A stretch of 64,000 nt of DNA from Pseudomonas anatoliensis (lineage in GTDB: Bacteria > Pseudomonadota > Gammaproteobacteria > Pseudomonadales > Pseudomonadaceae). The stretch is taken from positions 62,001-126,000 of the forward strand of contig NZ_JACVHC010000004.1 in assembly GCF_017976235.1 (NCBI RefSeq), given 5' to 3'. Every line of letters begins with the position of its first letter. Within the stretch, counting starts at the first letter, position 1. Below the pieces are notes generated by a model. The model did no database searches, was not told where the DNA came from, and was given only the letters and a program-made list of their open reading frames with translations. Position numbers and translations under genes: made by a program. Below, piece by piece: positions 37,043 through 47,029 of the stretch.

Positions 37043-37447
37043 TTACTGCCCGAATTTCTTGCCCAACCCCGGCGGCACGCCGTGGATGTTGGTGTCTTCC
37101 CATGGGCCGTTGGGGCTGACCGCGCGGCTCCAGCCGTTGTTCCAGCGGTAGTAGGTGCGCTGGCGATAGAAGGTGTTGGTCTGATCGTCCAGGACGTAGA
37201 CGCCGAGCTTCTGATCCCAGTGGCTGTTGCCGCCCGGTGGTGGGGCGAAGCTGGCCGAGGTGCGCGGGACGGGTTTTGCCGGTTTGGCCGGGATGCTTTT
37301 GCCAGGGGTTGGCGACGTCGACGGGGTCGGACTTGGCTGCGACGGCGGGATCGGCGGCAGGTTGGTGGTCGGTTCCGGTCGTTGCACCGCACATGCACTC
37401 AAGCCCAGGGCCAGTGTGAGGACTGTGATTCGGGCGATGGTGTGCAT
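37043..37447 (-). CDS. Proline-rich lipoprotein, unknown function
   Basis: A 134-residue protein. The signal peptide ends in a lipobox (LSAC, Cys19), so it is lipid-anchored. Residues 25-65 are Pro/Ser/Thr/Lys-rich (a wall- or periplasm-spanning stalk). The C-terminal half is a small folded domain rich in aromatic residues (QTNTFYRQRTYYRWNNGWSR, GPWEDTNIHGVPPGLGKKF). I do not recognise the family. It lies 24 bp after ccmI on the same strand, with its own AGGAA site and terminator, and may be read through from the ccm operon. Confidence 0.85.
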   Translation of the reverse strand: MHTIARITVLTLALGLSACAVQRPEPTTNLPPIPPSQPSPTPSTSPTPGKSIPAKPAKPVPRTSASFAPPPGGNSHWDQKLGVYVLDDQTNTFYRQRTYYRWNNGWSRAVSPNGPWEDTNIHGVPPGLGKKFGQ

Positions 37448-37471
37448 GTCGGTGCTTTCCTGTGGTTCCGG

Positions 37472-38671
37472 TTATTTATCCGGGCGGTCGATGGTCAGTT
37501 TTTGCGGCGCGGTGGTGCTGCTGGGCAGAGGCCCGCTGCGACCGACCCATTCGCCAGCCGTCGGCTGGCCTGCACGGGAGACGCGCGCAACCAGTTGGAC
37601 TTCAGGGAAGTTCGACAGTTTCAACTGCGGCATCATTGCATCGGCATCGCCCAGTTCGACAGTCACCGGCAGATCAGCGACGGTCAGACGCTTGGCCGCC
37701 AATGGCGCCGGCGGACCAGACGTAGCGCGGGCGAAAATGAACACGCTGTCGCCCGGTTGCACCTTGCCTTTGAGTTCGCTGGCCAGATCGACGCTGACCT
37801 TCAGCAACGCGGCTTTCGGCGCTGTGGCCTCAGCGACTGTGCCGCCACTGGCCTTAAGACGCTCGGCAGCTCGTTCGATCCCGCCTTGCAGTGCGGCCCG
37901 GGATTTGTCGTCCGGCGGCAGTTGCGCCAGCAAGCGGTTCCAGTAATCGATGGCTTGCTGATAACGCTCGCCTTCGAACGCGGCGATGCCGAGCAGGCCG
38001 AGGCTGGTGACTTCTTTCGGGTCAGCCTTCAGCGCTTCGTCGGTCAGGGCCTGAATCTTGTCAGACCACTTTTTACCGTCGGCAAAATACTGTGCCTGCG
38101 CCCACTGACCAAGCAACTCAGGTTGGCGACCGGCGAGGTTGGCGGCGCGCTCGAACATCTTCGCCGCGTCCGCCGGACGCTCCTGAGCCATGTAGGTACG
38201 GCCGAGGAAGTAGAGGCCTTCAGCGGAATCCGGTTGCGCCGCAACGGCGCGCTCCAGACGCTGGGTCATCTCTTCCATCGACTGCGGCGCCTGGGCGAAT
38301 TCGCGGGTCAGTTCAACCTTGTCGGCGGCGCCGAAGTGCAAGTACAGCGCCAGGCCCAATACCGGCACCAACACGGCAGCCAGCAGCGGCAACGGCTTGC
38401 CCAGTCGGGACACCCGCGGCGCGGTAACGCCTTCGGTATCGGCGAGCAGCTCACGCGCGGCTTCAGCGCGGCCGCTGTCCATTTGCGCGGCATCGAGTAC
38501 GCCCTCGGCCTGTTGCGTTTGCAACTCGGCAACGCGTTCCTGATAGAGCGCGACGTTCAGGGCAGTACGATCCTCTTCACGCTGGGCGCGACGTTCACGC
38601 AACACCGGGATCAGCAGAAAACTCAGGGCGACCAGAAGCAACAGCCCTGCGGCAAGCCAGAAATCAATCAT
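37472..38671 (-). CDS. ccmI: Cytochrome c maturation protein CcmI
   Basis: Chaperone that holds apocytochrome c for haem ligation. The 399 residues are two N-terminal membrane helices (1-25 and about 95-115, [20 protein letters not shown]) separated by a cytoplasmic coiled coil, then a periplasmic TPR domain (about 135-270) and a C-terminal beta-type domain. It overlaps the ccmH stop by four bases. The last ccm gene. Confidence 0.95.
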   Translation of the reverse strand: MIDFWLAAGLLLLVALSFLLIPVLRERRAQREEDRTALNVALYQERVAELQTQQAEGVLDAAQMDSGRAEAARELLADTEGVTAPRVSRLGKPLPLLAAVLVPVLGLALYLHFGAADKVELTREFAQAPQSMEEMTQRLERAVAAQPDSAEGLYFLGRTYMAQERPADAAKMFERAANLAGRQPELLGQWAQAQYFADGKKWSDKIQALTDEALKADPKEVTSLGLLGIAAFEGERYQQAIDYWNRLLAQLPPDDKSRAALQGGIERAAERLKASGGTVAEATAPKAALLKVSVDLASELKGKVQPGDSVFIFARATSGPPAPLAAKRLTVADLPVTVELGDADAMMPQLKLSNFPEVQLVARVSRAGQPTAGEWVGRSGPLPSSTTAPQKLTIDRPDK

Positions 38672-39138
38672 TCTTGGTTTTTATCCAACAGTTGGTCGAG
38701 GCGCTGACGTTCTTCGGCAGACAGCGATTGCGGTGTCTCGGCGCGTTGTCCGCGACGGCGGCGGACGATCACCGCGATCACCACAAAACCACCGAGCAGC
38801 AGACCGGCCGGGCCAAACCACAGCAGCGCGGTCTTGGCGTTGAGCGCGGGTTTGTAGCGGACGAAATCACCGTAGCGATCAACCATGAAGTCGATGATCT
38901 GCTGATTGTCCTTGCCCTCGCCCAGCATGCGGAAAATCTCTTTGCGCAGGTCGGCGGCAATCGGGGCATTGGAGTCGGCGATGTCCTGGTTCTGGCACTT
39001 GGGGCAGCGCAGTTCCTTGGTCAGTTCGCGGAAACGCTCGCGGTCGCCTTCTTTGGCGAACTCGTAAGTGTCGATGGCCGCGTGAGCCACGCCGACCAGA
39101 CTCAAACCCAGCACCAAGGCAGCTAAAAAGCGCTTCAT
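38668..39138 (-). CDS. ccmH: Cytochrome c maturation protein CcmH
   Basis: Thiol oxidoreductase that keeps the apocytochrome CXXCH cysteines reduced. 156 residues: signal peptide to AHA20, the redox motif LRCPKC (Cys45, Cys48), a three-helix bundle, one membrane helix near 104-122, then a short basic cytoplasmic tail. It overlaps both neighbours by ATGA. Confidence 0.96.
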   Translation of the reverse strand: MKRFLAALVLGLSLVGVAHAAIDTYEFAKEGDRERFRELTKELRCPKCQNQDIADSNAPIAADLRKEIFRMLGEGKDNQQIIDFMVDRYGDFVRYKPALNAKTALLWFGPAGLLLGGFVVIAVIVRRRRGQRAETPQSLSAEERQRLDQLLDKNQE

Positions 39139-39671
39139 GGCTTGGCCTCATCGACCAGCGCCTGGTACTTCGCCGCGAGTTTTTCGCGCCAGACCTGCTC
39201 GTCGATCACACCGACGTACTTGTCGCGAATAATGCCCTTGGCGTCGATGAAAAAGGTTTCCGGCGCACCATAAACACCGAGGTTCAAGCCCAGCGAGCCT
39301 TCGTCGTCACGGATGTCGAGCTGATAAGGATTGTGGAACTCGGCCAGCCACTTCAAGGCATCGGCGTTGATGTCCTTGTAGTTGATGCCGTAAATCACCA
39401 CACCGCGCTCGGCCAGTTTGTTCAGCACCGGGTGCTCGACCCGGCAGGAAATGCACCAGGTGCCCCAGACGTTGACCAGTGCCGGTTTGCCGAGAATGTC
39501 AGCTTTGGTCAAAGTCTTGTCGCCCTGCACATTTGGCAGGGAAAACTCCGGGAATGGCTTGTTGATCATCGCCGACGGCAGTTCCGCCGGATCAAGGTAC
39601 AGACCGCGATAAAGGAATACCGCCACCAGCAGAAAAATCGCCAGGGGCACCAGCATCAACCAACGTCTCAT
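39135..39671 (-). CDS. ccmG: Cytochrome c maturation thioredoxin CcmG (DsbE)
   Basis: Membrane-tethered periplasmic thioredoxin that passes reductant to apocytochrome c or CcmH. 178 residues: membrane anchor at 4-20 and the thioredoxin active site WCISC (Cys73, Cys76). GAPETFFIDAKG carries the cis-proline-type loop. It overlaps ccmF and ccmH by ATGA. Confidence 0.97.
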   Translation of the reverse strand: MRRWLMLVPLAIFLLVAVFLYRGLYLDPAELPSAMINKPFPEFSLPNVQGDKTLTKADILGKPALVNVWGTWCISCRVEHPVLNKLAERGVVIYGINYKDINADALKWLAEFHNPYQLDIRDDEGSLGLNLGVYGAPETFFIDAKGIIRDKYVGVIDEQVWREKLAAKYQALVDEAKP

Positions 39672-41656
39672 GCAGCCGCTCCTTCCATGCCCAGCGCTTC
39701 GCGCACACGGGCTTTAACCTTGACTCGGTAGCGTCGATCCATCGCCGCCAGCAACCCGCCGAAACCGGTCAGCAAGCCGCCGAACCAGATCCAGCGCACG
39801 AACGGTTTGACGTGTACGCGCACCGCCCACGCGCCGTTTTCCAGCGGTTCACCCAATGCGACGTAGAGGTCACGGGTGAAACCGGCGTCAATCCCGGCTT
39901 CGGTCATCACCGAGTTCTGCACGGTGTATAGACGCTTCTCAGGGTGCAGCACGCTGATTTCCTTGCCGTCACGGATCACCCGAATGGTGCCCTTGTCGGA
40001 CGTGAAGTTCGGCCCTTCGAAGTGCTTGGCGCCTTCGAACACAAACTGGTAACCGCCCAGATCCATCGACTCGCCCGGTGCCAGACGCAGGTCGCGCTCG
40101 GCACTGTTCTGACTCGACAACACCACGCCCAACGCGCAAACGGCGATACCGAGGTGAGCGATCTGCATGCCCCAATAGCTGCGAGTCAGGGTTGGCAGGC
40201 CCTTGATCAGGCCTTTGTGGCGAGTCTTGTCGAAGATGTCGCGCACACCGGCCAGCAATACCCACGCGGCGAGCAGGAAGGTGGCGATCACCGCCCAGTT
40301 GAAATCGCCGTAAGCAATACCGGCGATGACGGCCAAAGCAACGCTGCCGAGCAGCACGGGGGCCAGCATGTTCAACAGCCATTTCACCGGAGTGTCTTTC
40401 CAGCGCACGAGCATGCCCACCGCCATCACTATCATCAACAGCGCCATCAACGGAATGAACAGCGCGTTGAAGTACGGCGGCCCGACCGACAGTTTGGCGC
40501 CGCTCAAGGCATCGAGAATCAGCGGGTACAAGGTGCCGAGCAGGATCATCGACGCCGCCACGACCAATACCAGGTTGTTGCCCAGCAGCAGGGTTTCCCG
40601 CGACCACAGGTTGAAGCCGACCTGGCTTTTTACGACCGGCGCGCGCAATGCAAACAGAGTCAGCGAACCACCGACGACAAACAGCAGGAAGATCAGGATG
40701 AACACGCCGCGCTCCGGGTCGGACGCAAACGCGTGCACCGAAGTCAGCACACCGGAACGCACAAGGAACGTACCGAGCAGGCTCAGCGAGAAAGCGGCAA
40801 TCGCCAGCAACACCGTCCAGCTTTTAAACACGCCACGCTTCTCGGTAACCGCCAGCGAGTGAATCAGTGCGGTGCCGACCAGCCATGGCATGAACGAGGC
40901 GTTTTCCACCGGGTCCCAGAACCACCAGCCGCCCCAGCCGAGTTCGTAGTAAGCCCACCACGACCCGAGGGTGATACCGATACCGAGGAAGGCCCAGGCC
41001 ACAATCGTCCACGGACGCGACCAGCGCGCCCACGCCGCATCAAGACGACCGCCCATCAATGCCGCGATGGCGAACGCGAACGCCACCGAAAACCCGACAT
41101 AACCCATGTACAGCATCGGCGGATGCACGATCAGGCCGATGTCTTGCAACAACGGGTTCAGGTCGGCGCCATCGCTGGGCATTTGCGGCAGGATGCGTTT
41201 GAACGGGTTGGACGTGAGGATCAGGAACAGCAGGAAACCGGTGCTGATCATGCCCATCACCGCCAGCACACGGGCGAGCATCACTTGCGGCAACTGGCGC
41301 GAGAACACCGACACAGCGAACGTCCAGCCGCCGAGGATCAATGCCCACAGCAGCAACGAGCCTTCGTGGGCGCCCCATACCGCGCTGAATTTGTAATACC
41401 ACGGCAACGCGCTGTTGGAGTTGTTGGCCACATAGGCGACGGAGAAGTCATCGGCCATGAACGCGTAGGTCAGGCAGCCGAAGGCGAACAGCAGAAACGC
41501 AAACTGCCCCCACGCGGCCGGCTGGGCCAGACTCATCCAGAAGCGGTCACCGCGCCAGGCACCGACCAATGGCACCACGGCCTGCACCAGCGCAAAACAC
41601 AGCGCCAGAATCATCGCCAGATGGCCGAGCTCGGGAATAAAAATACCGGAAGTCAT
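39668..41656 (-). CDS. ccmF: Cytochrome c haem lyase subunit CcmF
   Basis: Large membrane protein that transfers haem from CcmE to apocytochrome c. 662 residues with about 15 helices; the tryptophan-rich haem-handling motif WGGWWFWDPVENASFMPW is present, with conserved histidines (for example in VHPPMLYMGY and ALIHSLAVTEKR). ATG 41656 follows a GGAGG site; a TTG codon just before it is rejected. Confidence 0.97.
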   Translation of the reverse strand: MTSGIFIPELGHLAMILALCFALVQAVVPLVGAWRGDRFWMSLAQPAAWGQFAFLLFAFGCLTYAFMADDFSVAYVANNSNSALPWYYKFSAVWGAHEGSLLLWALILGGWTFAVSVFSRQLPQVMLARVLAVMGMISTGFLLFLILTSNPFKRILPQMPSDGADLNPLLQDIGLIVHPPMLYMGYVGFSVAFAFAIAALMGGRLDAAWARWSRPWTIVAWAFLGIGITLGSWWAYYELGWGGWWFWDPVENASFMPWLVGTALIHSLAVTEKRGVFKSWTVLLAIAAFSLSLLGTFLVRSGVLTSVHAFASDPERGVFILIFLLFVVGGSLTLFALRAPVVKSQVGFNLWSRETLLLGNNLVLVVAASMILLGTLYPLILDALSGAKLSVGPPYFNALFIPLMALLMIVMAVGMLVRWKDTPVKWLLNMLAPVLLGSVALAVIAGIAYGDFNWAVIATFLLAAWVLLAGVRDIFDKTRHKGLIKGLPTLTRSYWGMQIAHLGIAVCALGVVLSSQNSAERDLRLAPGESMDLGGYQFVFEGAKHFEGPNFTSDKGTIRVIRDGKEISVLHPEKRLYTVQNSVMTEAGIDAGFTRDLYVALGEPLENGAWAVRVHVKPFVRWIWFGGLLTGFGGLLAAMDRRYRVKVKARVREALGMEGAAA

Positions 41657-41659
41657 CAA

Positions 41660-42115
41660 TCAACCCTCCTTCACTGGGGTCGGAGCGGATTGACCGCTGT
41701 CTTTCAACGCTTTGGTCACTTCCGGCGGCATGTACTTCTCGTCATGCTTGGCCAGCACTTCATCGGCGACGACTACACCGTCGGCGTTGATCTTGCCCAG
41801 GGCGACAATGCCCTGCCCTTCGCGAAACAGGTCTGGAAGGATGCCGCGATAGGTGATGGTCACGGATTTCTTGAAATCGGTGACGACGAACCTGACGTCC
41901 AGCGAGTCCGGGGAGCGCTGCAGGGAGCCGGCCTCGACCATGCCGCCGGCGCGAATACGCGTGCCCTGTGGTGCTTCGCCGTTGGCGATCTGGGTTGGCG
42001 TGTAAAACAGGTTGATGTTTTCCTGCAGCGCGCTCAAGGCCAGGCCGACAGCCGCGCCGACCCCGACCAGAATTGCCAGAATGATGATCAGACGCTTTTT
42101 ACGCAGCGGATTCAC
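41660..42115 (-). CDS. ccmE: Cytochrome c maturation haem chaperone CcmE
   Basis: Periplasmic haem chaperone that binds haem covalently. 151 residues: membrane anchor at 8-29, OB-fold, then the haem-binding motif AKHDEKYMP with His124 and Tyr128. A GTG start overlaps the ccmD stop by four bases. Confidence 0.96.
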   Translation of the reverse strand: MNPLRKKRLIIILAILVGVGAAVGLALSALQENINLFYTPTQIANGEAPQGTRIRAGGMVEAGSLQRSPDSLDVRFVVTDFKKSVTITYRGILPDLFREGQGIVALGKINADGVVVADEVLAKHDEKYMPPEVTKALKDSGQSAPTPVKEG

Positions 42116-42288
42116 TTGCCGTTCTCCCGGCGCAGACGACGCGCCTCTTGTTGCAGATAGCGCTTGCGGGCGGCAATGGGCGCCGCGACGTTGAGGACCA
42201 GTACCGCCAGACAGATGCCGTAGGCCGACCAGACATACAGGCCATGATGGCCCATGGCGAGGAAGTCGCCGAATGAAGCAAAACTCAT
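42112..42288 (-). CDS. ccmD: Cytochrome c maturation protein CcmD
   Basis: A 58-residue single-helix protein that helps release holo-CcmE from Ccm[23 protein letters not shown] is the family start, followed by a membrane helix and a basic Arg/Lys tail. The frame extends to 42330, but ATG 42288 overlaps the ccmC stop (ATGA) and fits the family. Confidence 0.95.
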   Translation of the reverse strand: MSFASFGDFLAMGHHGLYVWSAYGICLAVLVLNVAAPIAARKRYLQQEARRLRRENGK

Positions 42289-43040
42289 CGCGCGACCTCC
42301 AGACTGTTCTGCACTTCTTCTTTCACCCAACTGGCGCGGGCTTCGCGCTTGAGCACTTCAAGGCGCATGCGCAGCAACAGCACGGTGCCGAAGAAGCAGT
42401 AGAAACCCAACACCGTCAGCAGCAGCGGCAGCCACATTTCGACGGGCATCGCCGGTTTTTCGGTGAGGGTGAAGGTCGCGCCCTGGTGCAGGGTGTTCCA
42501 CCACTCCACCGAGTATTTGATGATCGGGATGTTGATCACACCGACGATGGCCAGCACCGCGCAGGCCTTGGCGGCGCTGTCGCGGTTGCTGATCGCATTG
42601 CCCAGCGCGATCAGGCCGAAATACAGGAACAGCAGAATCAGCATCGAAGTCAGGCGCGCATCCCAGACCCACCACGACCCCCACGTCGGTTTGCCCCAGA
42701 TCGCCCCGGTGACCAGCGCCACGGCAGTCATCCACGCGCCAATCGGTGCGGCGCATTGCAGCGCGACGTCGGCCAATTTCATCTTCCACACCAGCCCGAC
42801 CACACCGCACACCGCCAGCATCACGTAGATCGACTGAGCGAGCATCGCGGCGGGCACGTGAATGTAGATGATGCGAAAGCTGTTGCCTTGCTGATAATCC
42901 GGCGGCGCGAAGGCCAGGCCCCAGACAACGCCGACACCAATCAGCAGCAACGCTGCAATGCTCAACCACGGCAAAAACTTGCTGCTGATGCCGTAAAACC
43001 ACTTGGGCGAGCCGAGCTTGTGAAACCAGGTCCAGTTCAT
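42285..43040 (-). CDS. ccmC: Haem exporter/handling protein CcmC
   Basis: Six-helix membrane protein that loads haem onto CcmE. 251 residues from [15 protein letters not shown]; the haem-handling motif [13 protein letters not shown] and flanking histidines ([19 protein letters not shown]) are present. An in-frame ATG at 43067 would add nine residues; 43040 has a GGA site and matches the common N-terminus. A 97-bp gap separates it from ccmB. Confidence 0.95.
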   Translation of the reverse strand: MNWTWFHKLGSPKWFYGISSKFLPWLSIAALLLIGVGVVWGLAFAPPDYQQGNSFRIIYIHVPAAMLAQSIYVMLAVCGVVGLVWKMKLADVALQCAAPIGAWMTAVALVTGAIWGKPTWGSWWVWDARLTSMLILLFLYFGLIALGNAISNRDSAAKACAVLAIVGVINIPIIKYSVEWWNTLHQGATFTLTEKPAMPVEMWLPLLLTVLGFYCFFGTVLLLRMRLEVLKREARASWVKEEVQNSLEVAR

Positions 43041-43137
43041 ACTGTATCCATCACGGGTGCCGCTCATCGGTGTGAGCTGGCATTTGGGTCATGCCTTTCT
43101 TGAAAAAAAGCGGTTAATTTTTAACCAGACCTCATTA

Positions 43138-43806
43138 TTATTCGCCGACGCTGATCTTCAGGCCAGCCGCTATTGCAAAGGGTGTCAGGGTTATCGCCAG
43201 GGCGGTCAGGCTACCAAGCCATAGCAGATAACCGGTCGCCGGCATGCCTTGCAAGGCTGCCTGCAAGGCGCCACTGCCGAGGATCAACACCGGGATGTAC
43301 AACGGCAGAATCAGCAGCGCCAGCAACAGGCCGCCACGCTTCAAACCCACCGTCAACGCCGCGCCCACCGCGCCGAGCAAGCTCAGCACCGGCGTACCCA
43401 GCAGCAACGACAGCAGCAATACCGGCAGACAGGCAGCAGGTAAACCGAGCATCAGCGCCAGCAAGGGTGAGAGCAAAACCAGCGCCAGCCCGGAAAAGAG
43501 CCAGTGTGCCAGCACCTTGGCCAAGACCAGAAGTGGCAGCGGGTGCGACGAAAGGACCCACTGTTCAAGGGAGCCATCTTCGAAATCACTGCGGAAAAGC
43601 CCGTCCAGCGAGAGCAGCACCGACAAAAGCGCCGCCACCCAGACTAACCCCGGGGACAGGTTTTGCAACACTTGAGTTTCCGGGCCGACGGCCAGCGGGA
43701 ACAAAGCGATGACGATGGCAAAGAAAATCAGTGGATTGGCCAGCTCCGCCGGGCGGCGAAACAGCAGTCGGGATTCACGGGCAACCAGCAGGCCGAACAC
43801 GCTCAT
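43138..43806 (-). CDS. ccmB: Haem ABC exporter permease CcmB
   Basis: Six-helix permease that pairs with CcmA to drive release of holo-CcmE. 222 residues, beginning [20 protein letters not shown], with [17 protein letters not shown] and [20 protein letters not shown]. Its ATG overlaps the ccmA stop by four bases. Confidence 0.96.
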   Translation of the reverse strand: MSVFGLLVARESRLLFRRPAELANPLIFFAIVIALFPLAVGPETQVLQNLSPGLVWVAALLSVLLSLDGLFRSDFEDGSLEQWVLSSHPLPLLVLAKVLAHWLFSGLALVLLSPLLALMLGLPAACLPVLLLSLLLGTPVLSLLGAVGAALTVGLKRGGLLLALLILPLYIPVLILGSGALQAALQGMPATGYLLWLGSLTALAITLTPFAIAAGLKISVGE

Positions 43807-44438
43807 ACTGCCCAGCTCCCCAAATCGATGTCGCGATAACCCGAAGGCATCCGGGTCAGGGTGTGGTGCGTGGTCAACACCACCAGACCGCCGCGCTCAC
43901 AGTGTGCGGCCAGATGTTTTTCGAGTTGCGCCACACCCTGTTTGTCGAGGGCGGTAAACGGCTCATCGAGAATCCACAGCGGCGGGCTATCGAGATACAG
44001 TCGCGCCAGCGCCACGCGGCGTTGTTGACCGGCAGAAAGACTGTGGCAGGGAACATCTTCGAATCCGCGCAATCCTACTGCTGCCAAGGCTTGCCAGATG
44101 GCGTCGCGTTCGGCGGGATGATGCAGGGCGCAGAGCCACGACAGGTTCTCTTCCGGGCTCAGCAAGTCCTTGATCCCGGCGGCATGGCCGATCCACAACA
44201 GATTGCGCGCCAGTTCACTGCGCTGTCCGGTCAATGGCAGACCATTGAGCAGGACCTGACCTTCGGTCGGCTGCATCAGACCGGCCAGCAAACGCAGCAA
44301 ACTGGTTTTACCGCTGCCGTTAGGGCCGCTGATCTGCACCATATCGCCGCTGACGAGTCGCAATTCGAGATTTTCGAAGAGCAGCCTCAGATCACGTTCA
44401 CACGCGAGGGCAACGGTTTGCAGGACAGGACTGGTCAA
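43803..44438 (-). CDS. ccmA: Haem ABC exporter ATPase CcmA
   Basis: ATPase of the CcmAB complex. 211 residues with Walker [10 protein letters not shown] near 38-46, signature [14 protein letters not shown] near 134-147, and Walker [13 protein letters not shown]. The only reasonable start is TTG 44438, preceded by AAGG. First gene of the ccm operon. Confidence 0.95.
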   Translation of the reverse strand: MTSPVLQTVALACERDLRLLFENLELRLVSGDMVQISGPNGSGKTSLLRLLAGLMQPTEGQVLLNGLPLTGQRSELARNLLWIGHAAGIKDLLSPEENLSWLCALHHPAERDAIWQALAAVGLRGFEDVPCHSLSAGQQRRVALARLYLDSPPLWILDEPFTALDKQGVAQLEKHLAAHCERGGLVVLTTHHTLTRMPSGYRDIDLGSWAV

Positions 44439-44635
44439 GGGATCACGGGCCTTATACGGTTCAAGTCGGCTCTGGTACGGCCGTTAAAGAGATGCAGCAT
44501 AAATGCAATGACGGCTCGATCTAGAGAGCTGCGTCAAACAATTGCTATGTTTTTTGAACGAAGCGCAAGACGGGCGGCATTATACATGTCGTGCCTTACT
44601 CTCAAGAGTGCAATTTCCTCAGGTTGTGTCCGCGT

Positions 44636-46210
44636 ATGACAGGCGAAATGAACATCCTCCCGCTCCCGACGACCACCCCGGCGACCGTTCGCCCGCAGGT
44701 CGGTGAGTTGCTCAAGCTGCTGACACCGGTCGAAGGCTTGATCGGGACCGGCCAGAGCGCCAAGGCTGAGGTGTTGTCGCTCAAGCAGGCGGATCAGACG
44801 TTTGAACTGCTGCTCAAGGTAACGCTGGACAGCGGCCGCCAGACCACCGTGCAAGCGACCAGCAATCTACCGCTGGCGCAAGGCACCAGTCTGGCGATCA
44901 CCCAACCGTCGGCGGGGAATCTGGCGATTACCGTGCAACAGGCCATTGCCAGCAGCGTCGCCACCCTCACCCGCATCGATACCGCGCAACTGCCCGTGGG
45001 CACCTTGCTGCAAGGCAAAGTGCTGACCTCGCAGGTGCTCCCGCAAACGCCGGGGCAAGCGACGGTGTTTCGTTCGATGGTCAGCCTGCTCAATACCGCC
45101 TTGAGCGGCAGCACATTGACCATCGAAAGCCCGCAGCCACTGCGCATCGGCACCCTGCTCTCGGCGTTGGTCGAAGATTCGCAAACGTTGAAATTCCTGC
45201 CGCTGAGCAACCGTCAGGAGCAATTGGCGGTGAGCCAGCAACTGCTCGGCCAGCAAAGTCGTCAGGCTTCATTGACCGGTTTGCTGAATGCGTTGCAGAA
45301 CCTGCCAGCCAACACCGATCAAACGTCGACGGATTTGCGCGCTGCGGTAGATCGCCTGCTCGCCAGCCTGCCGAACGTGCAACAACTGAGCACAGCCAAA
45401 GGTGTCGCCCAGGCCTTGGCCAACAGCGGCATGTTTCTGGAAGCCAAACTGCTGACCGGACAAATCCCGACGCTGGCCCCGGACATGAAAGCCGATCTGC
45501 TCAAACTGGTCGCGCAACTGACACCGGGGCTGCCGAGCAGCACCAGTTTCAACGCCATCATCGCCGCCAACACCCTCGCCCAGGCGATGCCGAGTTTCGT
45601 ACGCAATGCCCTCGGCATGCTCGGCCAGGTGAGCGCCAAACCGCTGCCCAGCAGCTTCCCGCTGCCCGACCGCTTGCTGCAAAGCCAGGACGGCGAAGGT
45701 GATCTGGAGCATTTGCTGCGCCTCGCCGCTGCTGCCGTATCGCGCTTGCAAAGCCATCAGTTGTCGAGCCTGGAACAGACTGGTGTCACCGACGATGGGC
45801 GGCTGCTCAGCACCTGGCAGCTGGAAATCCCCATGCGCAACCTGCAAGACATCGTGCCGTTGCAGGTCAAGTTTCAACGCGAAGAAGCGCCGGAGAAAGA
45901 ACCGCAACCGAACGAGCGCCGCGACGAACGCGAGCCCAAGCAGCAACTGTGGCGCGTCGACCTGGCGTTCGACATGGAACCGCTCGGGCCGATGCAGATT
46001 CAGGCGCAGTTGATCGCCGGCAGTCTGTCGGGCCAGTTGTGGGCGGAACGGCCGTACACCGCTGATCTGATCGAAAACAACCTGTTCGCGCTGCGCCAGC
46101 GCCTGCTCGATCGCGGGCTCAACGTTGGCGATATCGACTGCCACCACGGCACCCCGCCACAAGGCAATCAAACCCGTCTCGACCACCGCTGGGTTGATGA
46201 AACCGCATGA
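44636..46210 (+). CDS. FliK-like flagellar hook-length control family protein
   Basis: A 524-residue protein: a long Ala/Leu/Gln-rich, Thr-rich N-terminal part without membrane segments, and a C-terminal FliK-type domain (about 400-500: WQLEIPMRNLQDIVPLQVKF, VDLAFDMEPLGPMQIQAQLI, LWAERPYTADLI). Classical FliK sets hook length by signalling to FlhB. This gene overlaps a stand-alone FlhB C-domain gene, so it may be a second ruler/switch pair or a paralogue with another role. The upstream in-frame ATG 44591 is possible but less likely. Confidence 0.8.
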   Translation: MTGEMNILPLPTTTPATVRPQVGELLKLLTPVEGLIGTGQSAKAEVLSLKQADQTFELLLKVTLDSGRQTTVQATSNLPLAQGTSLAITQPSAGNLAITVQQAIASSVATLTRIDTAQLPVGTLLQGKVLTSQVLPQTPGQATVFRSMVSLLNTALSGSTLTIESPQPLRIGTLLSALVEDSQTLKFLPLSNRQEQLAVSQQLLGQQSRQASLTGLLNALQNLPANTDQTSTDLRAAVDRLLASLPNVQQLSTAKGVAQALANSGMFLEAKLLTGQIPTLAPDMKADLLKLVAQLTPGLPSSTSFNAIIAANTLAQAMPSFVRNALGMLGQVSAKPLPSSFPLPDRLLQSQDGEGDLEHLLRLAAAAVSRLQSHQLSSLEQTGVTDDGRLLSTWQLEIPMRNLQDIVPLQVKFQREEAPEKEPQPNERRDEREPKQQLWRVDLAFDMEPLGPMQIQAQLIAGSLSGQLWAERPYTADLIENNLFALRQRLLDRGLNVGDIDCHHGTPPQGNQTRLDHRWVDETA

Positions 46211-46536
46211 ATGACGCCACCGCTCCACGCCAGGCCATCGCCCTCAAATACGACGGCAACCACGCCCCGACGCTCACCGCCAAAGGTGATGACGAACTGG
46301 CCGAAGAAATCCTGCGGATCGCCCGCGACTGTGAAGTGCCGATCTATGAGAACGCCGAGCTGGTGCGACTGTTGGCACGAATGGAATTGGGCGACAGCAT
46401 TCCCGAAGAGCTGTACCGCACCATCGCCGAGATCATCGCGTTTGCATGGAATCTGAAGGGAAAATTCCCCGAGGGACACGACCCGGATGCGCCGATGGTC
46501 GAGAAGGATGTCACCGAGCGCGGGGATGATTATTAA
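46207..46536 (+). CDS. Stand-alone FlhB C-terminal-domain protein
   Basis: A 109-residue soluble protein matching FlhB's export-switch C-domain: AIALKYDGNHAPTLTAKGDD, then EILRIARDCEVPIYENAELV and IPEELYRTIAEIIAFAW. It starts almost where FlhB's NPTH autocleavage site would end and lacks both that motif and all membrane helices. Similar small proteins (FlhB2/FhlB) occur in many gammaproteobacteria. It overlaps the FliK-like gene by ATGA, implying a functional pair. Confidence 0.9.
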   Translation: MNDATAPRQAIALKYDGNHAPTLTAKGDDELAEEILRIARDCEVPIYENAELVRLLARMELGDSIPEELYRTIAEIIAFAWNLKGKFPEGHDPDAPMVEKDVTERGDDY

Positions 46537-46548
46537 GCCTTAAAAGCA

Positions 46549-46627
46549 AAAGATCGCAGCCTTCGGCAGCTCCTACAGGTGAGTAGATGACCCTGTAGGA
46601 GCTGCCGAAGGCTGCGATCTTTTGATC
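46549..46627. repeat. REP pair, family B, between convergent operons
   Basis: Inverted family-B doublet filling the gap between the FlhB-like gene and the DUF2802 gene stops. Confidence 0.92.
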
Positions 46628-46636
46628 TTGCTTGCT

Positions 46637-47029
46637 TCAGTTCTTGTGCAGCTTACGCATCAACTCCGCTTCAGCCTGGGTCAAGCCACAGGACTGAGTC
46701 AGTTCATCAACGCTCGCGCCCATCCCCACCAGTTTCGCCGCTTGGGCGAACGACAGGCTGGACGGGTCGCGCTGTTCCAGCTGAACGATTTTGTCCGGCA
46801 ACGGACTGACTACCGCACGCAGTTCGTGCAGGGCTTCGCCCATGTGCACATTGCCGTTCTGATAATCGTCAACACGCTTGGCCAGATCCTTGATGCGCTG
46901 ATCACGCAACGCATCGCCCTGAGCCTGTTGTGCAGCAATCACTTTTTGCGCCTTGATGTACGACACAAACATTGCCAGCGTGCCTGCCCAGAAGAGGAAC
47001 AGGACAATGACCGCAACTTCGAGAATCAA
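46637..47029 (-). CDS. DUF2802 membrane protein of the chemotaxis/motility operon
   Basis: A 130-residue protein with one N-terminal membrane helix (3-22), a coiled coil (about 28-60), and a C-terminal helical segment (SLSFAQAAKLVGMGASVDEL, GLTQAEAELMRKL). The first codon is TTG immediately after the cheW TGA, with GGAG inside the cheW end; no better start is seen. Orthologues lie at the end of this operon in other pseudomonads; function is unknown. Confidence 0.85.
   Translation of the reverse strand: MILEVAVIVLFLFWAGTLAMFVSYIKAQKVIAAQQAQGDALRDQRIKDLAKRVDDYQNGNVHMGEALHELRAVVSPLPDKIVQLEQRDPSSLSFAQAAKLVGMGASVDELTQSCGLTQAEAELMRKLHKN

Noticed and set aside
39944..42160. 738-codon plus-strand frame opposite ccmF/ccmE
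   Set aside because: Antisense shadow; His/Gln/Arg-rich product without domains, while CcmF and CcmE are certain.
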